Part shown: piece by piece, positions 17,669 to 25,603 of the stretch
Layout: each line of letters starts with the position of its first letter
Position numbering within the stretch: the stretch's first letter is position 1
Source: Longimicrobium sp.
Lineage (GTDB): Bacteria; Gemmatimonadota; Gemmatimonadetes; Longimicrobiales; Longimicrobiaceae
Reading direction: 5' to 3'
DNA length: 37,285 nucleotides
Assembly: GCF_035474595.1 (NCBI RefSeq)
Contig: NZ_DATIND010000078.1
Span: forward strand, 1-37,285
Notes under the pieces: generated by a model
What the model was told of the DNA's origin: nothing
Seen by the model: the letters and a program-made list of their open reading frames with translations, nothing else
Databases searched by the model: none
Position numbers and translations under genes: made by a program

Positions 17669-17721
17669 GCAACTGAAGTCGCAGCAACAACCACGGGAAG
17701 CCTCGCAAACCGCGCGGGGCT
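17669..17721 (+). repeat. Two-hairpin element B, copy 2
   Basis: Stem 1 GCAACT/AGTCGC (17669-17682) has one A-C mismatch; linker AGCAACAAC 17683-17691; stem 2 AGCCTCGC/GCGGGGCT (17699-17721). It lies upstream of the DinB-like gene, on the opposite strand to it, and just after the CCA-adding enzyme gene. Confidence 0.85.
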
Positions 17722-17758
17722 GTTCGGCCGGCAGCGGTTTGGGAAGCCGGATCATCGA

Positions 17759-19132
17759 TCATTCGTCGTCGATCAGCTCGCTTTCGACGATCCGGGTGAG
17801 CGCGGCGGGGGTGTTTAGGGACGGGTCGTCGGTGACGCGCTCGAGGAGGGCGCGCAGGATGTCGCCCATGCGCGGGCCGGCGGCGATGCCCAGGGCGCGC
17901 AGCTCGGCGCCGCCGACGGCCAGGTCGCCGATCTCCAGCGCGGCGCCGCGGCGCATCTCCGCGTCGGCGCGGCGGCGGAGCGCCCCAGCCTCACGGATGC
18001 GCGCGGCGTCCGGATGGGCGCGGCCGCGCGCGTTCGCCATCTCCAGACGCAGCACGTCGTGCACGTACGCGCGCCCCACGCGGCGCAGCCACCGGCGCAC
18101 CTGCGGCGCGGGCGCGTCGTGCGCGGGAAGGTCCTCGTGCTGGGCCACCAGGTGCACCGCCTGGTCGCGGTCGGCGTTGGAGAACTTCAGCCGCGTCATC
18201 AGCCGCAGCGTGGCCGCGGCGCCGGCGGCGGCGTGGTCGGGGAACTCCGCGCGGCCGTCCATCTCCATCCGCGTCAGCGGCTTGCCGATGTCGTGCAGGA
18301 GCGCGGCGAGGCGCAGGTGCTGCTTCGCCTCGGATGCGTCCACCGTGCGCAGGAGGTGCGTCCACACGTCCTCATCCCCATCCCCCACCCCCACGCACGC
18401 CTGCAGCTCGGGGAACAGCGCGGCGAGCGCGCCGGACCGCTCGTACAGCCGCAGCGAGTCGGAGGGATTCGCGACGTGGCGCAGCACCTTCAGCAGCTCC
18501 TCGCGCACCCGCTCTGCGGAAAGGAGCGGGAGCTCGGGCGCGGCTTCCATCGCCGCCTCCCACGTGGCCGCATCGATGCGCATCGCGAACCGCCCGGCGA
18601 AGCGGAGCGCGCGGAGGACGCGCAGCCGGTCCTCGCGGAAGCGCTCGCGCGCGTCGCCAACGGTGCGGAGAATCCCCTCGCGCAGGTCGGCGGCGCCGTG
18701 GTGCGGGTCGCGCAGCTCGCCCGTGAGCGGGTGCCAGGCGATGGCGTTGATGGTGAAGTCGCGCCGCGACAGGTCTTCCTCCACCGTGTCGCTGAACGAG
18801 ACCTTCGCGTGCCGGCCGTCGGTCTCCACGTCGCGGCGGAAGGTGGTCACCTCGTACAGGTGCTTCCCGATCACCACGCCCACGGTGCCGTGCGCGATGC
18901 CGACGGGCACGGTGTGCCGGAAGATGCGCTGCACGTCGCGCGGGCGGGCCGCCGTCGTCAAATCCCAGTCGTACCTGTGCGGGTGGCCCGCCAGCCCGTC
19001 GCGCACCGCGCCGCCCACGGTCCACGTCTCGAACCCCGCCTTTTCCAGGCGCCGCACGATGTCCACGACCTCGGCGGGCGGGCGCAGATCCACGGCATGA
19101 GCGTCGGGAGATGGGGATCGGGAAGCGGTCAC
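17759..19132 (-). CDS. cca: CCA-adding tRNA nucleotidyltransferase with HD domain
   Basis: Adds or repairs the 3'-CCA of tRNA, or in some lineages only part of it. The polymerase head shows TVGGAVRDGLAG, the catalytic DWDLTTAA, RRDFTINAIAWHP, the neck DPHHGAADLREGILRTVGDA and RFREDRLRVLRALRFAGRFA. The C-terminal half is an HD-type domain (LAALLHDIGKPLTRM). Start is uncertain: I used the GTG at 19132, giving 457 residues, but GTG 19093 is also possible and no Shine-Dalgarno is clear. CCA-adding, CC-adding or poly(A) specificity cannot be separated by eye. Confidence 0.9.
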   Translation of the reverse strand: MTASRSPSPDAHAVDLRPPAEVVDIVRRLEKAGFETWTVGGAVRDGLAGHPHRYDWDLTTAARPRDVQRIFRHTVPVGIAHGTVGVVIGKHLYEVTTFRRDVETDGRHAKVSFSDTVEEDLSRRDFTINAIAWHPLTGELRDPHHGAADLREGILRTVGDARERFREDRLRVLRALRFAGRFAMRIDAATWEAAMEAAPELPLLSAERVREELLKVLRHVANPSDSLRLYERSGALAALFPELQACVGVGDGDEDVWTHLLRTVDASEAKQHLRLAALLHDIGKPLTRMEMDGRAEFPDHAAAGAAATLRLMTRLKFSNADRDQAVHLVAQHEDLPAHDAPAPQVRRWLRRVGRAYVHDVLRLEMANARGRAHPDAARIREAGALRRRADAEMRRGAALEIGDLAVGGAELRALGIAAGPRMGDILRALLERVTDDPSLNTPAALTRIVESELIDDE

Positions 19133-19221
19133 GGCTGCGGCGCGGGGCGGACGGAGCGGGGAATCATCCGATCCCCGGGAGCCGACTGAGACCGGCCGCA
19201 AGTAGCGCGACCGCAAAGGCT

Positions 19222-19250
19222 TGGCGAAACTGATACATAGGGTTATCTTT
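19222..19250 (+). promoter_or_regulatory. Promoter of the unknown gene at 19294
   Basis: TTGGCG (19222-19227), 17-base spacer, TATCTT (19245-19250). Transcription would start near 19257, giving a leader of about 37 bases. Confidence 0.6.
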
Positions 19251-19293
19251 TGCGGTCCACCCAAGGCCCTGTCCGCTCTCCCACCCGACCCGG

Positions 19294-19743
19294 ATGAGAA
19301 TCTTCGACCTGCTGGAGCGCTCCAGCGCGACGGAGCCGTTCCGCGACGCCGTGCTGCGCTTCGTCCGCGACGGGCGCTCGAACGACCGCATCGCGTTCAA
19401 CCGGGACTGCCCGGCCGTGAAGGTGGAACGCACCGTGACCAAGGTGCTGGAAGAATACCCGGAGCTGCACATCGAATCAATCGACGTGCGCGGCGTGTCC
19501 GGCTGCGAGTTCTTCCGCGGGGTGATGGAGGTGCACACGGGCGCCGAGCTTCGCCGCATCACCTTCCACTGGGACTGCAAGTGGAAGGCGCAGGAGATGG
19601 GGTGGCACGACTACTTCGGCTTCCCCGACCAGGCCCGCGCCGCGCGCGAGTTCGGCCACAACTGCTTCCGCACCTGGAACGAGGACGCGGTGAAGCTGAA
19701 GGGGATCGCGATGGCCGGCGAGCCGGAAGCGGTGCCCGCGTAG
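19294..19743 (+). CDS. Conserved-looking protein of unknown function
   Basis: I do not recognise this 149-residue protein. It has an alpha/beta pattern with conserved-looking aromatic and Cys/His positions: AFNRDCPAVKVERTVTKVLE, ESIDVRGVSGCEFFRGVMEV, ITFHWDCKWKAQEMGWHDYF and FGHNCFRTWNED. No signal peptide or membrane helix. A good promoter lies upstream, and a strong terminator follows, so it is a single-gene unit. Four Cys and several His could bind metal, but no standard motif is seen. Confidence 0.75.
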   Translation: MRIFDLLERSSATEPFRDAVLRFVRDGRSNDRIAFNRDCPAVKVERTVTKVLEEYPELHIESIDVRGVSGCEFFRGVMEVHTGAELRRITFHWDCKWKAQEMGWHDYFGFPDQARAAREFGHNCFRTWNEDAVKLKGIAMAGEPEAVPA

Positions 19744-19746
19744 GGA

Positions 19747-19779
19747 AGTACGAAAGTACGGAGAGTACGGGAGTACGAA
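19747..19779. repeat. Octamer tandem array AGTACGNN
   Basis: Four degenerate octamers (AGTACGAA, AGTACGGA, an AGTACGGG with one inserted G, AGTACGAA) start four bases after the upstream stop. The same unit recurs at 34536-34567. Confidence 0.9.
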
Positions 19780-19785
19780 ACGGAG

Positions 19786-19814
19786 AACGGCCGTCCCGGC
19801 GAGGGACGGCCGTT
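19786..19814. terminator. Strong bidirectional terminator
   Basis: A perfect 12-bp stem (AACGGCCGTCCC, 19786-19797, with 19803-19814) and a 5-base loop. It stands between the plus-strand gene ending at 19743 and the minus-strand VOC gene ending at 19876, so it may serve both. Confidence 0.85.
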
Positions 19815-19875
19815 TCTGCGCCGGTGATTGTCGCCGGCACCGTGCTCCACAGCGTCTGCGTGAAGCCCGGCTTTT

Positions 19876-20238
19876 CTACTTCGAGGAGAGGACGAAGGTG
19901 TTGCCGTCCGGATCCTTGAAGATGGCGGAGGTGCCCCAGTGCTCGGTCTTCGGCGGCTGCACGAACTCCACGCCGCGCGCGGACAGCTCGTCGTACGTCT
20001 TCTGCACGTCATCGCTGGCGAACGACAAGTTCATGAAGCCGCCGATGCGGTCCTCCTGGCCCGGCGGCGTGAAGAGCACGATCCCCGTGTCCGCACCGGG
20101 AATGCGCAGCTCGATCCAGCGCTGCTCGCCGAACGGCTGGTCGGTGACGACGCGGAAGCCCAGCGCCTGCGTGTAGAACTCGAGCGCGCGGTCCTGGTCG
20201 CGCGTGGGGATGCTGACGAACTTGACGGCCTTGATCAT
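19876..20238 (-). CDS. VOC-family (glyoxalase-like) protein
   Basis: A 120-residue vicinal-oxygen-chelate protein: MIKAVKFVSIPTRDQDRALE, FYTQALGFRVVTDQPFG, WIELRIPGADTGIVLFTPPG, then the second half-repeat FMNLSFASDDVQKTYDELSA and FKDPDGNTFVLSSK. The family covers glyoxalases, dioxygenases and antibiotic-binding proteins. Here a Glu in RWIEL may serve as a ligand, but the metal set is incomplete by eye, so the function is open. Start ATG at 20238 follows GGAGCCGGAACC. Confidence 0.9.
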   Translation of the reverse strand: MIKAVKFVSIPTRDQDRALEFYTQALGFRVVTDQPFGEQRWIELRIPGADTGIVLFTPPGQEDRIGGFMNLSFASDDVQKTYDELSARGVEFVQPPKTEHWGTSAIFKDPDGNTFVLSSK

Positions 20239-20377
20239 GGTTCCGGCTCCACGTTTCCTGTGGGTTTTCGACTGCGACGCGGCGACAACGAAACAGCCGG
20301 AACGCTTGCGCCACAAGGCGCGCAGCCGGCACTTTGGCATCGGTTGCCACAGCCGCCTCCCTCCCCCGCCACCGCCG

Positions 20378-20674
20378 ATGCCCATTCTCCTGGACGACTA
20401 CGTGGTCGAGACGCTGATGCCCGATCTGGTCGGCCACGACCGCCATCCCTCCGCCTTCCTCGTCTACCTCGCCCTCTGGCGCCTGACGGAAGGCGGTGAG
20501 CACGAAGCCGTCGCCTCCCTGCGCCAGCTGGCGGAGGAGACGGGGTTGTCGCGCCGCGCGGTGCAGGACGCCGTCGCCCGGCTGGCGACCCGCAAGCTGG
20601 TGGAGGTGGAGCGCGCGGGGATCACCGACGTGCCGGCGTACCGGGTGCTGCGTCCGTGGGCACGGAGCGGGTGA
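20378..20674 (+). CDS. Winged-helix DNA-binding protein
   Basis: A 98-residue protein with a short N-terminal helix region (MPILLDDYVVETLMPDLVGH) and a winged helix-turn-helix, SLRQLAEETGLSRRAVQDAV ARLATRKLVEVERAG. This is like the helix-turn-helix of replication-initiator or phage-type regulators and MarR-like proteins, but there is no effector domain. Start ATG at 20378 is predicted from the homology-like start; no ribosome binding site is visible. It is divergent from the VOC gene, 139 bases apart. Confidence 0.75.
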   Translation: MPILLDDYVVETLMPDLVGHDRHPSAFLVYLALWRLTEGGEHEAVASLRQLAEETGLSRRAVQDAVARLATRKLVEVERAGITDVPAYRVLRPWARSG

Positions 20675-20683
20675 CGGGCGGCG

Positions 20684-21907
20684 TCACGGCGTCCGCTCGC
20701 GCGCGATGCGGCAGAGCACGGCGGGGACGGGGCTGTTGTCCGGGGCGGGCGCCCACCTGTCGAACCCGGGCGGGGGCGGCTCGTTGTGCACGTCGCGGCC
20801 GCGGAACCGGGTGACGCGGCGCTTCATCCGCATCTGCCCGTTCGCGCAGTTGAACTCGAAGTCGAAGCGGGTGGCGTCCACCGGCCCGTACGCCGAGGTG
20901 GACGGCCTTCCGCTCTCCACCATCATGGTCGCGGCGTACACTCCGCCTCCCAGCGAGGTGATGGAGCCCGGCTGCAGCAGCCGCCGGGCCTCCACATCCT
21001 CGCTCATCACGATCCACCCGGGCGGCACCGGCCCGAAGGAGCGCACCGGCGCGGGCGCCGTCACCACCGCCGGCCCTTGCCCCGCCGCCCGGCAGACGGC
21101 GTCCAGCACACGCGCCGGGTCGGTGCCCGCGAGGGCCGGCACCCAGGCGGCCGCCGCAGGTGTATCGAAGCTCTTCCGCTGCCCGCGGAGGTAGACGGCT
21201 CCACCCATCACCCGCACGCGCCCCGCCGCGCAGTCGAACTCCATCCGGAACTCCACCCCGTCGAACTGGACGATTCCCACGGTGCGGGCGTTCACGTACT
21301 CGATGCGCGAGACCGCGGCCAGCACCCCGCCGACGCGCCGCTCCACCTGCGAGGTGTTGGCCAGGGTACGGCTTCCCGGCGCGGACCGCACCGTGGTCCA
21401 CCCGGCGGGAAGGCTCGGGAAATCCGATTCGCGGCGCTCCATCGCGTCGAGGAACGCCGGGCCGCGCCACTGCAACTGCACCGTGCCCTTGCCGGTGTGC
21501 GCATCCGGGATGACGGCCACGCTCAGCGACGTCAGCCCGTGCTCCCACACGCGCATCTCCGGCCGCTGGTCGATGGGTTCGCCGAGGAGCGCCTGCAACG
21601 AATCGACGAGGGCGCGGAACCGCGCCTCCACGCCCGCGCCGCGTGCGGCGTCGATCTGCACGAAGCGGATGACGCGGCTTCCGTCCACGTACACGTTCAC
21701 CTCGGCACGGTCGCGGCGGACGAACGCCAGGTCGCCCGACGGCGTGGCGGTGTGGAACGGCCACCCGAGCGCCTCGATCCGCGCGCGGACGCTGTCCACC
21801 GGCGTCTCCCACGGGATCCCGGCGAAGCGGATCTCCTGCGCCGGGAGCGATGCCGCGGTGCTCGCGAGGCACGGGAGAACGAAGAAGGCGGAGAGGATGC
21901 GTCGCAT
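20684..21907 (-). CDS. Secreted protein with an internal duplication
   Basis: The 407-residue protein has a signal peptide (MRRILSAFFVLPCLASTAAS, then LPAQ) and no lipobox. The N-terminal 150 residues (IPWETPVDSVRARIEALGWP) resemble a ligand-binding or DUF-type domain. The rest holds two similar beta-rich units, about residues 200-250 (EYVNARTVGIVQFDGVEFRM, then FDCAAGRVRV) and 340-390 (ATRFDFEFNCANGQMRMKRR), each with a single Cys. This pattern is reminiscent of surface-adhesin protein E-like domains; that link is tentative. It overlaps no neighbour and ends 9 bases past the winged-helix gene. Confidence 0.75.
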   Translation of the reverse strand: MRRILSAFFVLPCLASTAASLPAQEIRFAGIPWETPVDSVRARIEALGWPFHTATPSGDLAFVRRDRAEVNVYVDGSRVIRFVQIDAARGAGVEARFRALVDSLQALLGEPIDQRPEMRVWEHGLTSLSVAVIPDAHTGKGTVQLQWRGPAFLDAMERRESDFPSLPAGWTTVRSAPGSRTLANTSQVERRVGGVLAAVSRIEYVNARTVGIVQFDGVEFRMEFDCAAGRVRVMGGAVYLRGQRKSFDTPAAAAWVPALAGTDPARVLDAVCRAAGQGPAVVTAPAPVRSFGPVPPGWIVMSEDVEARRLLQPGSITSLGGGVYAATMMVESGRPSTSAYGPVDATRFDFEFNCANGQMRMKRRVTRFRGRDVHNEPPPPGFDRWAPAPDNSPVPAVLCRIARERTP

Positions 21908-21992
21908 GGGATGGGAGGTGGGATGAACGTGGGGAGCGGATGCCGCGGGACGGCGGGCGGAGAGGCAACCTACCCCCTCCTTCGGCGTCATT

Positions 21993-22559
21993 TCAAGAGG
22001 GCGGCGCCGGATCGAGGAGCCGCGGAGCGCCGAAGCGGTCCTCCACGTACATGCACCGCGCGGCGAGAACCCTCCCGCGTTCCGTCTTTCGCCCGCCTTC
22101 GAGGAGGATGAGCCGCTCTTTCGCCTCCAGCCCGCCGCCGTAGCCGGTGAGGGAGCCGTCCGAGCCGATCACGCGGTGGCAGGGGATGAGGATGGGGATG
22201 GGATTGGTCGCGTTCGCCCGGCCGGCGGCGCGGACCGCGCGGGGGTTGCCGGCCAGCGCCGCCAGCGCGCGATAGTCGATCGTGGCGCCGCAGGGGATCG
22301 ATTGCAGCGCGGTCCACACCGCCTGCTGCCACGGCGTTCCGCGCGGCTTCAGCGCGACACCGAACTCGCGCCGCGCGCCCGCGAAGTATTCGTCCAGCTC
22401 GCGGCGGACGTGCGCGCAGCGGGCATCGTCCCACGCCACGCCATCGGGCGCGGGCTGGCGCTCGAAGCGCAGCTCCATCAGCGCGCCGTCTTCATCCACC
22501 ACCGCCGTCAGCGCACCGATGGGCGAGGGGAAGGTGGAGGCGTATCTCATCTCCATCAT
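21993..22559 (-). CDS. ogt: Methylated-DNA-protein cysteine methyltransferase
   Basis: A suicide repair enzyme that takes the methyl group from O6-methylguanine onto a cysteine. The 188-residue protein has the helix-turn-helix GTPWQQAVWTALQSIPCGAT, TIDYRALAALAGNPRAVRAA and the active site IPILIPCHRVIGSDGSLTGY (Cys127 followed by His128). The C-terminal 40 residues after LLEGG are longer than usual and of unknown role. Start among ATGs at 22559, 22556 and 22550 is uncertain. Upstream on the minus strand lies a repeat-filled gap with elements A and B. Confidence 0.93.
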   Translation of the reverse strand: MMEMRYASTFPSPIGALTAVVDEDGALMELRFERQPAPDGVAWDDARCAHVRRELDEYFAGARREFGVALKPRGTPWQQAVWTALQSIPCGATIDYRALAALAGNPRAVRAAGRANATNPIPILIPCHRVIGSDGSLTGYGGGLEAKERLILLEGGRKTERGRVLAARCMYVEDRFGAPRLLDPAPPS

Positions 22560-22629
22560 CGACAAAAGATTTGAATCAGACGAAGGAAGGATCAGTGCAT
22601 GCGGCCAACTCACGTGCGGCCGCGCCCAC

Positions 22630-22687
22630 AGATCCTTCGGCCTGCAAGGTTTTGTGCTGATGCGAGTTGCAGCGTGGCCGGCCTGAA
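22630..22687 (+). repeat. Dispersed repeat A, copy 2
   Basis: It reads AGATCCTTCGGCCTGCAAGG at the left end and GTGGCCGGCCTGA at the right end. The right inverted-repeat arm (AGGAT) is missing, so this copy looks truncated. A CACGTGCGGCC leader upstream resembles those of copies 3 and 4. Confidence 0.75.
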
Positions 22688-22717
22688 TGGAAAGTTCGCG
22701 GGCTGGCCCCCTCACCG

Positions 22718-22770
22718 GCGACTAAAGTCGCAGCAACAACTACGGGAAGCCTCGCAAACTGCGCGAGGCT
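22718..22770 (+). repeat. Two-hairpin element B, copy 3
   Basis: Stem 1 GCGACT/AGTCGC (22718-22723, 22726-22731), linker AGCAACAAC (22732-22740), stem 2 AGCCTCGC/GCGAGGCT (22748-22755, 22763-22770). It is in the 5' region of ogt, antisense to it. Confidence 0.92.
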
Positions 22771-22870
22771 GTTCGGCTCGGCAGCGAGTTCCGATTCCGG
22801 AGGACGCCCCTTTCATCCATCGTGGTCGCGCGCAGCGCGGTGTTCGACTCAGGATGACGTCGGCGGGGGG

Positions 22871-22923
22871 ACGGAGGGAACGGAGGAGTTCTTCGTTCCC
22901 TCCGTTCCCTCCGTTCCCTCCGT
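22871..22923 (-). terminator. Tandem nonamer hairpin after the amidohydrolase gene
   Basis: ACGGAGGGAACGGAGG (22871-22886) is the exact reverse complement of 22908-22923. The right arm is part of three tandem GTTCCCTCC units (22895-22921). It lies 16 bases after the amidohydrolase stop on the minus strand and may end or stabilise its transcript. Confidence 0.6.
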
Positions 22924-22938
22924 GTAATTCACTTCAGT

Positions 22939-24678
22939 TCATCCCCCGCCGCGGCGGAGGCCGCGGCCGCCGCGCTGGCCGGTGATGCGCGCGTCGCGGA
23001 TCTCGGGGACGCCGTTCACGATCACGTGCTGGATGCCGACCGAGGTCTGCACGGGGTCGACGAAGGTGGCGCGGTCGCAGACGGTGTTGGGGTCGAAGAT
23101 GGTGAGGTCGGCGAACATCCCCGCCTTTACCACGCCGCGGTCGGCCAGCCCCACGCGCGCCGCCGGGAGCGCGGTGAACTTGCGGATGGCGTCCTCCAGC
23201 GTGATGACGTGCCGCTCGCGCACGTAGTGGCAGAGGATGCGCGGGAACGAGCCGTACGCGCGCGGATGCGGGTGCTCGGTGACCGTGCTGTCGGCGCGCC
23301 GCGCGCCCGCGTCGATCCCAACGCTCACCCACGGCTGGCGCATGGCGTACTCGATGTCCTGCTCCGACATGGAGAAGTAGATCGCCGAGGTGCGCGAGCG
23401 GTCGGCCAGGATCAGGTCGAACAGCGCGTCGACCACCGGCTGGTGGCGGGCGACGGCCACCTCGGAAAGGCGCATCCCCTGGTAGCGCTTCAGGCTGTCC
23501 TCGCCCACGCCCGCGATCATCACCCCGCTGGGGCCCCCGGCCGACGCGCCGATGTTCCAGTCGCCCCCGGTCGTCAGCTCGCCCGAGATGCGCCGGCGCA
23601 TGACAGGGTCGCGCAGCCGCGCCAGCATGCTGTCGGTGCCGCCCGCGTGCGCCCAGTTGGGGATGATGGCGTCCAGGTCCGTTCCCGACGCGGGGTAGGG
23701 ATACTGGTCGGCGGAGACGTCCACGCCGCGCGCGCGCGCCGCCTCGATGGCCGCCACCGCCTGCGGCATCTTTCCCCAGTTGGCCTTGCCGCTGGCCTTG
23801 AGGTGGTGGATCTCCACCCAGGTGTGCGCCGCCTCGCCGATGCCGATGGCCTCGTTCACCGCCTCCACCAGCCGGTCGCCCTCGCTGCGGATGTGGCTGG
23901 CGTAGCCGCCGCCGTACTGCCCCGCCACCTTGGCCAGCTCCGTGATCTCGTCCGTCGGCGCGAACGACGCGGGCGTGTAGATCATGCCGGTGGAGAGCCC
24001 CATCGCCCCCTGCCGCATGGCGTCGGCGACCAGGCCGCGCATCTGCTGCAGTTCGGCGGGGGTGGCGCGGCGGTCGGCGTCGCCCATCACGTAGCGCCGC
24101 ACCGAGCCCACGGTGACGAAGGTGGCCAGGTTGATGGCGGGGCGCGCCGAATCGAGCTTCGCGAAGTAGCCGTTCAGGTCGCGCCACGTCACGCGCGCGC
24201 GGGTGCTGTCGCCCAGCTCGCGCAGCGTGTTCTCGTTCACCGGGACCACGCTGGTCACCTCGCCCGTGATCTCCGTCGTGATCCCCTGCGTGATCTTGGA
24301 CGCGGCCTGCGGGTTGGTGAGCAGCGGATACTCGCTGTGCCCCAGCATGTCGATGAAGCCGGGGGCGATGACCAGCCCGGTCGCGTCGATGGTGTCGCGC
24401 GCCTGCGCCCCCGGCAGCAGCCCCACGGCGGCGATGCGGTCGCCGCGGATGGCCACGTCGCCGCGGTACCACGGGCTCCCGGTGCCGTCCACGATGCGCC
24501 CGCCGCGGATCAGCAGGTCGTACACGCCACCGGACGCGCGCCCCGGCACGGAAGCCGCCGACGCCGGTGCGGCGGACGCCTGCGCCGGTGCCGGCGCGGA
24601 GACAGGCTGCGGCTGCGGCGTGCACGCGGCCAGCGCGGCGGCGGCGGCCAGGACGATCGGGCGGCGGGAGATGGGCAT
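22939..24678 (-). CDS. N-acyl-D-amino-acid deacylase-like lipoprotein
   Basis: A 579-residue amidohydrolase-superfamily protein with a lipoprotein signal (MPISRRPIVLAAAAALAAC, Cys19). Family marks: DLLIRGGRIVDGTGSPWYRG, a metal-binding core with YASHIRSEGDRL, IHHLKASGKANWG, SADQYPYPASGTDLDAIIPN, and DLTIFDPNTV near the C-terminus. Compared with D-aminoacylases, the usual HTHxD after FID is replaced by FIDMLGHSE (residues 108-116), and the zinc-binding Cys region reads GITTEITGEVTS with Glu140. This suggests a subfamily with an altered metal site. It would release D-amino acids or process D-acyl peptides outside the cytoplasm. ATG 24678 has a weak GAG site. Confidence 0.9.
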   Translation of the reverse strand: MPISRRPIVLAAAAALAACTPQPQPVSAPAPAQASAAPASAASVPGRASGGVYDLLIRGGRIVDGTGSPWYRGDVAIRGDRIAAVGLLPGAQARDTIDATGLVIAPGFIDMLGHSEYPLLTNPQAASKITQGITTEITGEVTSVVPVNENTLRELGDSTRARVTWRDLNGYFAKLDSARPAINLATFVTVGSVRRYVMGDADRRATPAELQQMRGLVADAMRQGAMGLSTGMIYTPASFAPTDEITELAKVAGQYGGGYASHIRSEGDRLVEAVNEAIGIGEAAHTWVEIHHLKASGKANWGKMPQAVAAIEAARARGVDVSADQYPYPASGTDLDAIIPNWAHAGGTDSMLARLRDPVMRRRISGELTTGGDWNIGASAGGPSGVMIAGVGEDSLKRYQGMRLSEVAVARHQPVVDALFDLILADRSRTSAIYFSMSEQDIEYAMRQPWVSVGIDAGARRADSTVTEHPHPRAYGSFPRILCHYVRERHVITLEDAIRKFTALPAARVGLADRGVVKAGMFADLTIFDPNTVCDRATFVDPVQTSVGIQHVIVNGVPEIRDARITGQRGGRGLRRGGG

Positions 24679-25013
24679 CTCGGTGCGGGCTCGGCGTGGA
24701 GATAGGCAATCGGGAGGGCGATTGAAATCGCGGCAACAACGGCCCGAAGTCCGCCTTCGCGGACTCGCCGCCATGTATCCTCGCGGACGAGCGGGCATTG
24801 TCGCGGCGATGTGCGGGATGGGGAGATTTCGCGCGGCGGCGGCGCGGGCGCAAGTGGCCGGAATCGCCAGGATCGGGTGCGGAGATGGTGATCATCTCTC
24901 CAGATTCCGCATCTTCCGTATAAGAACTCCGTTGACTCCGTGTGACTTCTTCCCTTCCATCCTCCCGGCGGTCGGGAGATTGCGTGCGATCCGCGGCGGC
25001 ACCGGAGGTGGAG
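24679..25013. other. Divergent gap between the amidohydrolase and thpR
   Basis: No gene. It contains element B copy 5 (24718-24765) and a TTGACT near 24934 without a good -10. Short 9-mer repeats of ACTCCGTNG type occur at 24926-24950. Confidence 0.6.
24718..24765 (+). repeat. Two-hairpin element B, copy 5 (variant stem 2)
   Basis: Stem 1 GCGATT/AATCGC (24718-24723, 24726-24731), linker GGCAACAAC (24732-24740), stem 2 AGTCCGC/GCGGACT (24748-24754, 24759-24765). It starts about 40 bases upstream of the amidohydrolase ATG, antisense to it, so it lies in the likely 5' leader. Confidence 0.92.
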
Positions 25014-25574
25014 ATGGAGGGAGGCAGGGTGGGGCGCTTGTTCGTCGGCATCCCCTTTCCCGCGGAGCTGCGGGAGGGGCTGGAGGCGTACCTGCGCGCC
25101 ACGTTCGGCGAGCGGATGCCGGGGCGCCCTGTGCCGCCGGGCAACTGGCATCTCACCCTCCGCTTCCTCGGCGACACGGACGCGGCGCGGCATCAGGCAC
25201 TCGTCGACGAGCTGCGGGCGATCGAACCGGGGCCTGCGTTCGGCCTCTCGCTCGCGGGGCTCGGCGCCTTTCCGCGCGCGGCCCGGGCCACGGTGCTCTG
25301 GATCGGCGTGGGCGACGGCGCGGCGGAGCTGCGCGTGCTCGCGGCGAAGGTCGAGGCCGCGGCGGTGCGCGCGGGATTCGCGCCGGAGCCGAAGCCGTAC
25401 TCGCCGCACCTGACGCTGAGCCGCATCCAGCCGTCCGCCGACCTCCGCCGCGCGATCGAAGGCGCGGAGCCGTTCGGCGGGCGGATGACGGTCGATGGAT
25501 TCGTCCTGTTCCGCAGCCACCTGGGCGGTGGCCCGCCGCGCTACGAGCGGATGCTGGCGCTGCCGCTCGGCTGA
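25014..25574 (+). CDS. thpR: RNA 2',3'-cyclic phosphodiesterase (ThpR/LigT)
   Basis: A 186-residue member of the 2H phosphoesterase family, which opens 2',3'-cyclic phosphates of RNA and can act as a 2'-5' RNA ligase. The two signature HxT motifs are HLTLRFLG (46-53) and HLTLSRI (132-138). Other typical segments are RLFVGIPFPAELREGLEAYL and VDGFVLFRSHLGGGPPRYE. Start ATG at 25014 follows GGAGGTGGAG; a GTG at 25029 is an alternative. Followed closely by the pterin dehydratase gene (29-base gap), likely one transcript. Confidence 0.95.
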   Translation: MEGGRVGRLFVGIPFPAELREGLEAYLRATFGERMPGRPVPPGNWHLTLRFLGDTDAARHQALVDELRAIEPGPAFGLSLAGLGAFPRAARATVLWIGVGDGAAELRVLAAKVEAAAVRAGFAPEPKPYSPHLTLSRIQPSADLRRAIEGAEPFGGRMTVDGFVLFRSHLGGGPPRYERMLALPLG

Positions 25575-25603
25575 TCTCCATCCCCCCAACCCGCGACCGC
25601 ACG

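Larger units (their letters stand above)
22560..22938. other. Repeat-filled gap between ogt and the amidohydrolase
   Basis: No gene here. It holds dispersed element A copy 2 (22630-22687), element B copy 3 (22718-22770), a fragment TCAGGATGACGTCGG near 22849 that looks like the end of an A element, and an inverted/tandem repeat (22871-22923). Confidence 0.75.

Noticed and set aside
24926-24950. A promoter or regulator repeat made of ACTCCGTNG units
   Set aside because: Too short and imperfect to support any function.
22934-25177. A 747-codon minus-strand open frame overlapping the amidohydrolase
   Set aside because: Arg/Gly/Pro-rich shadow frame; the real frame carries the amidohydrolase motifs.
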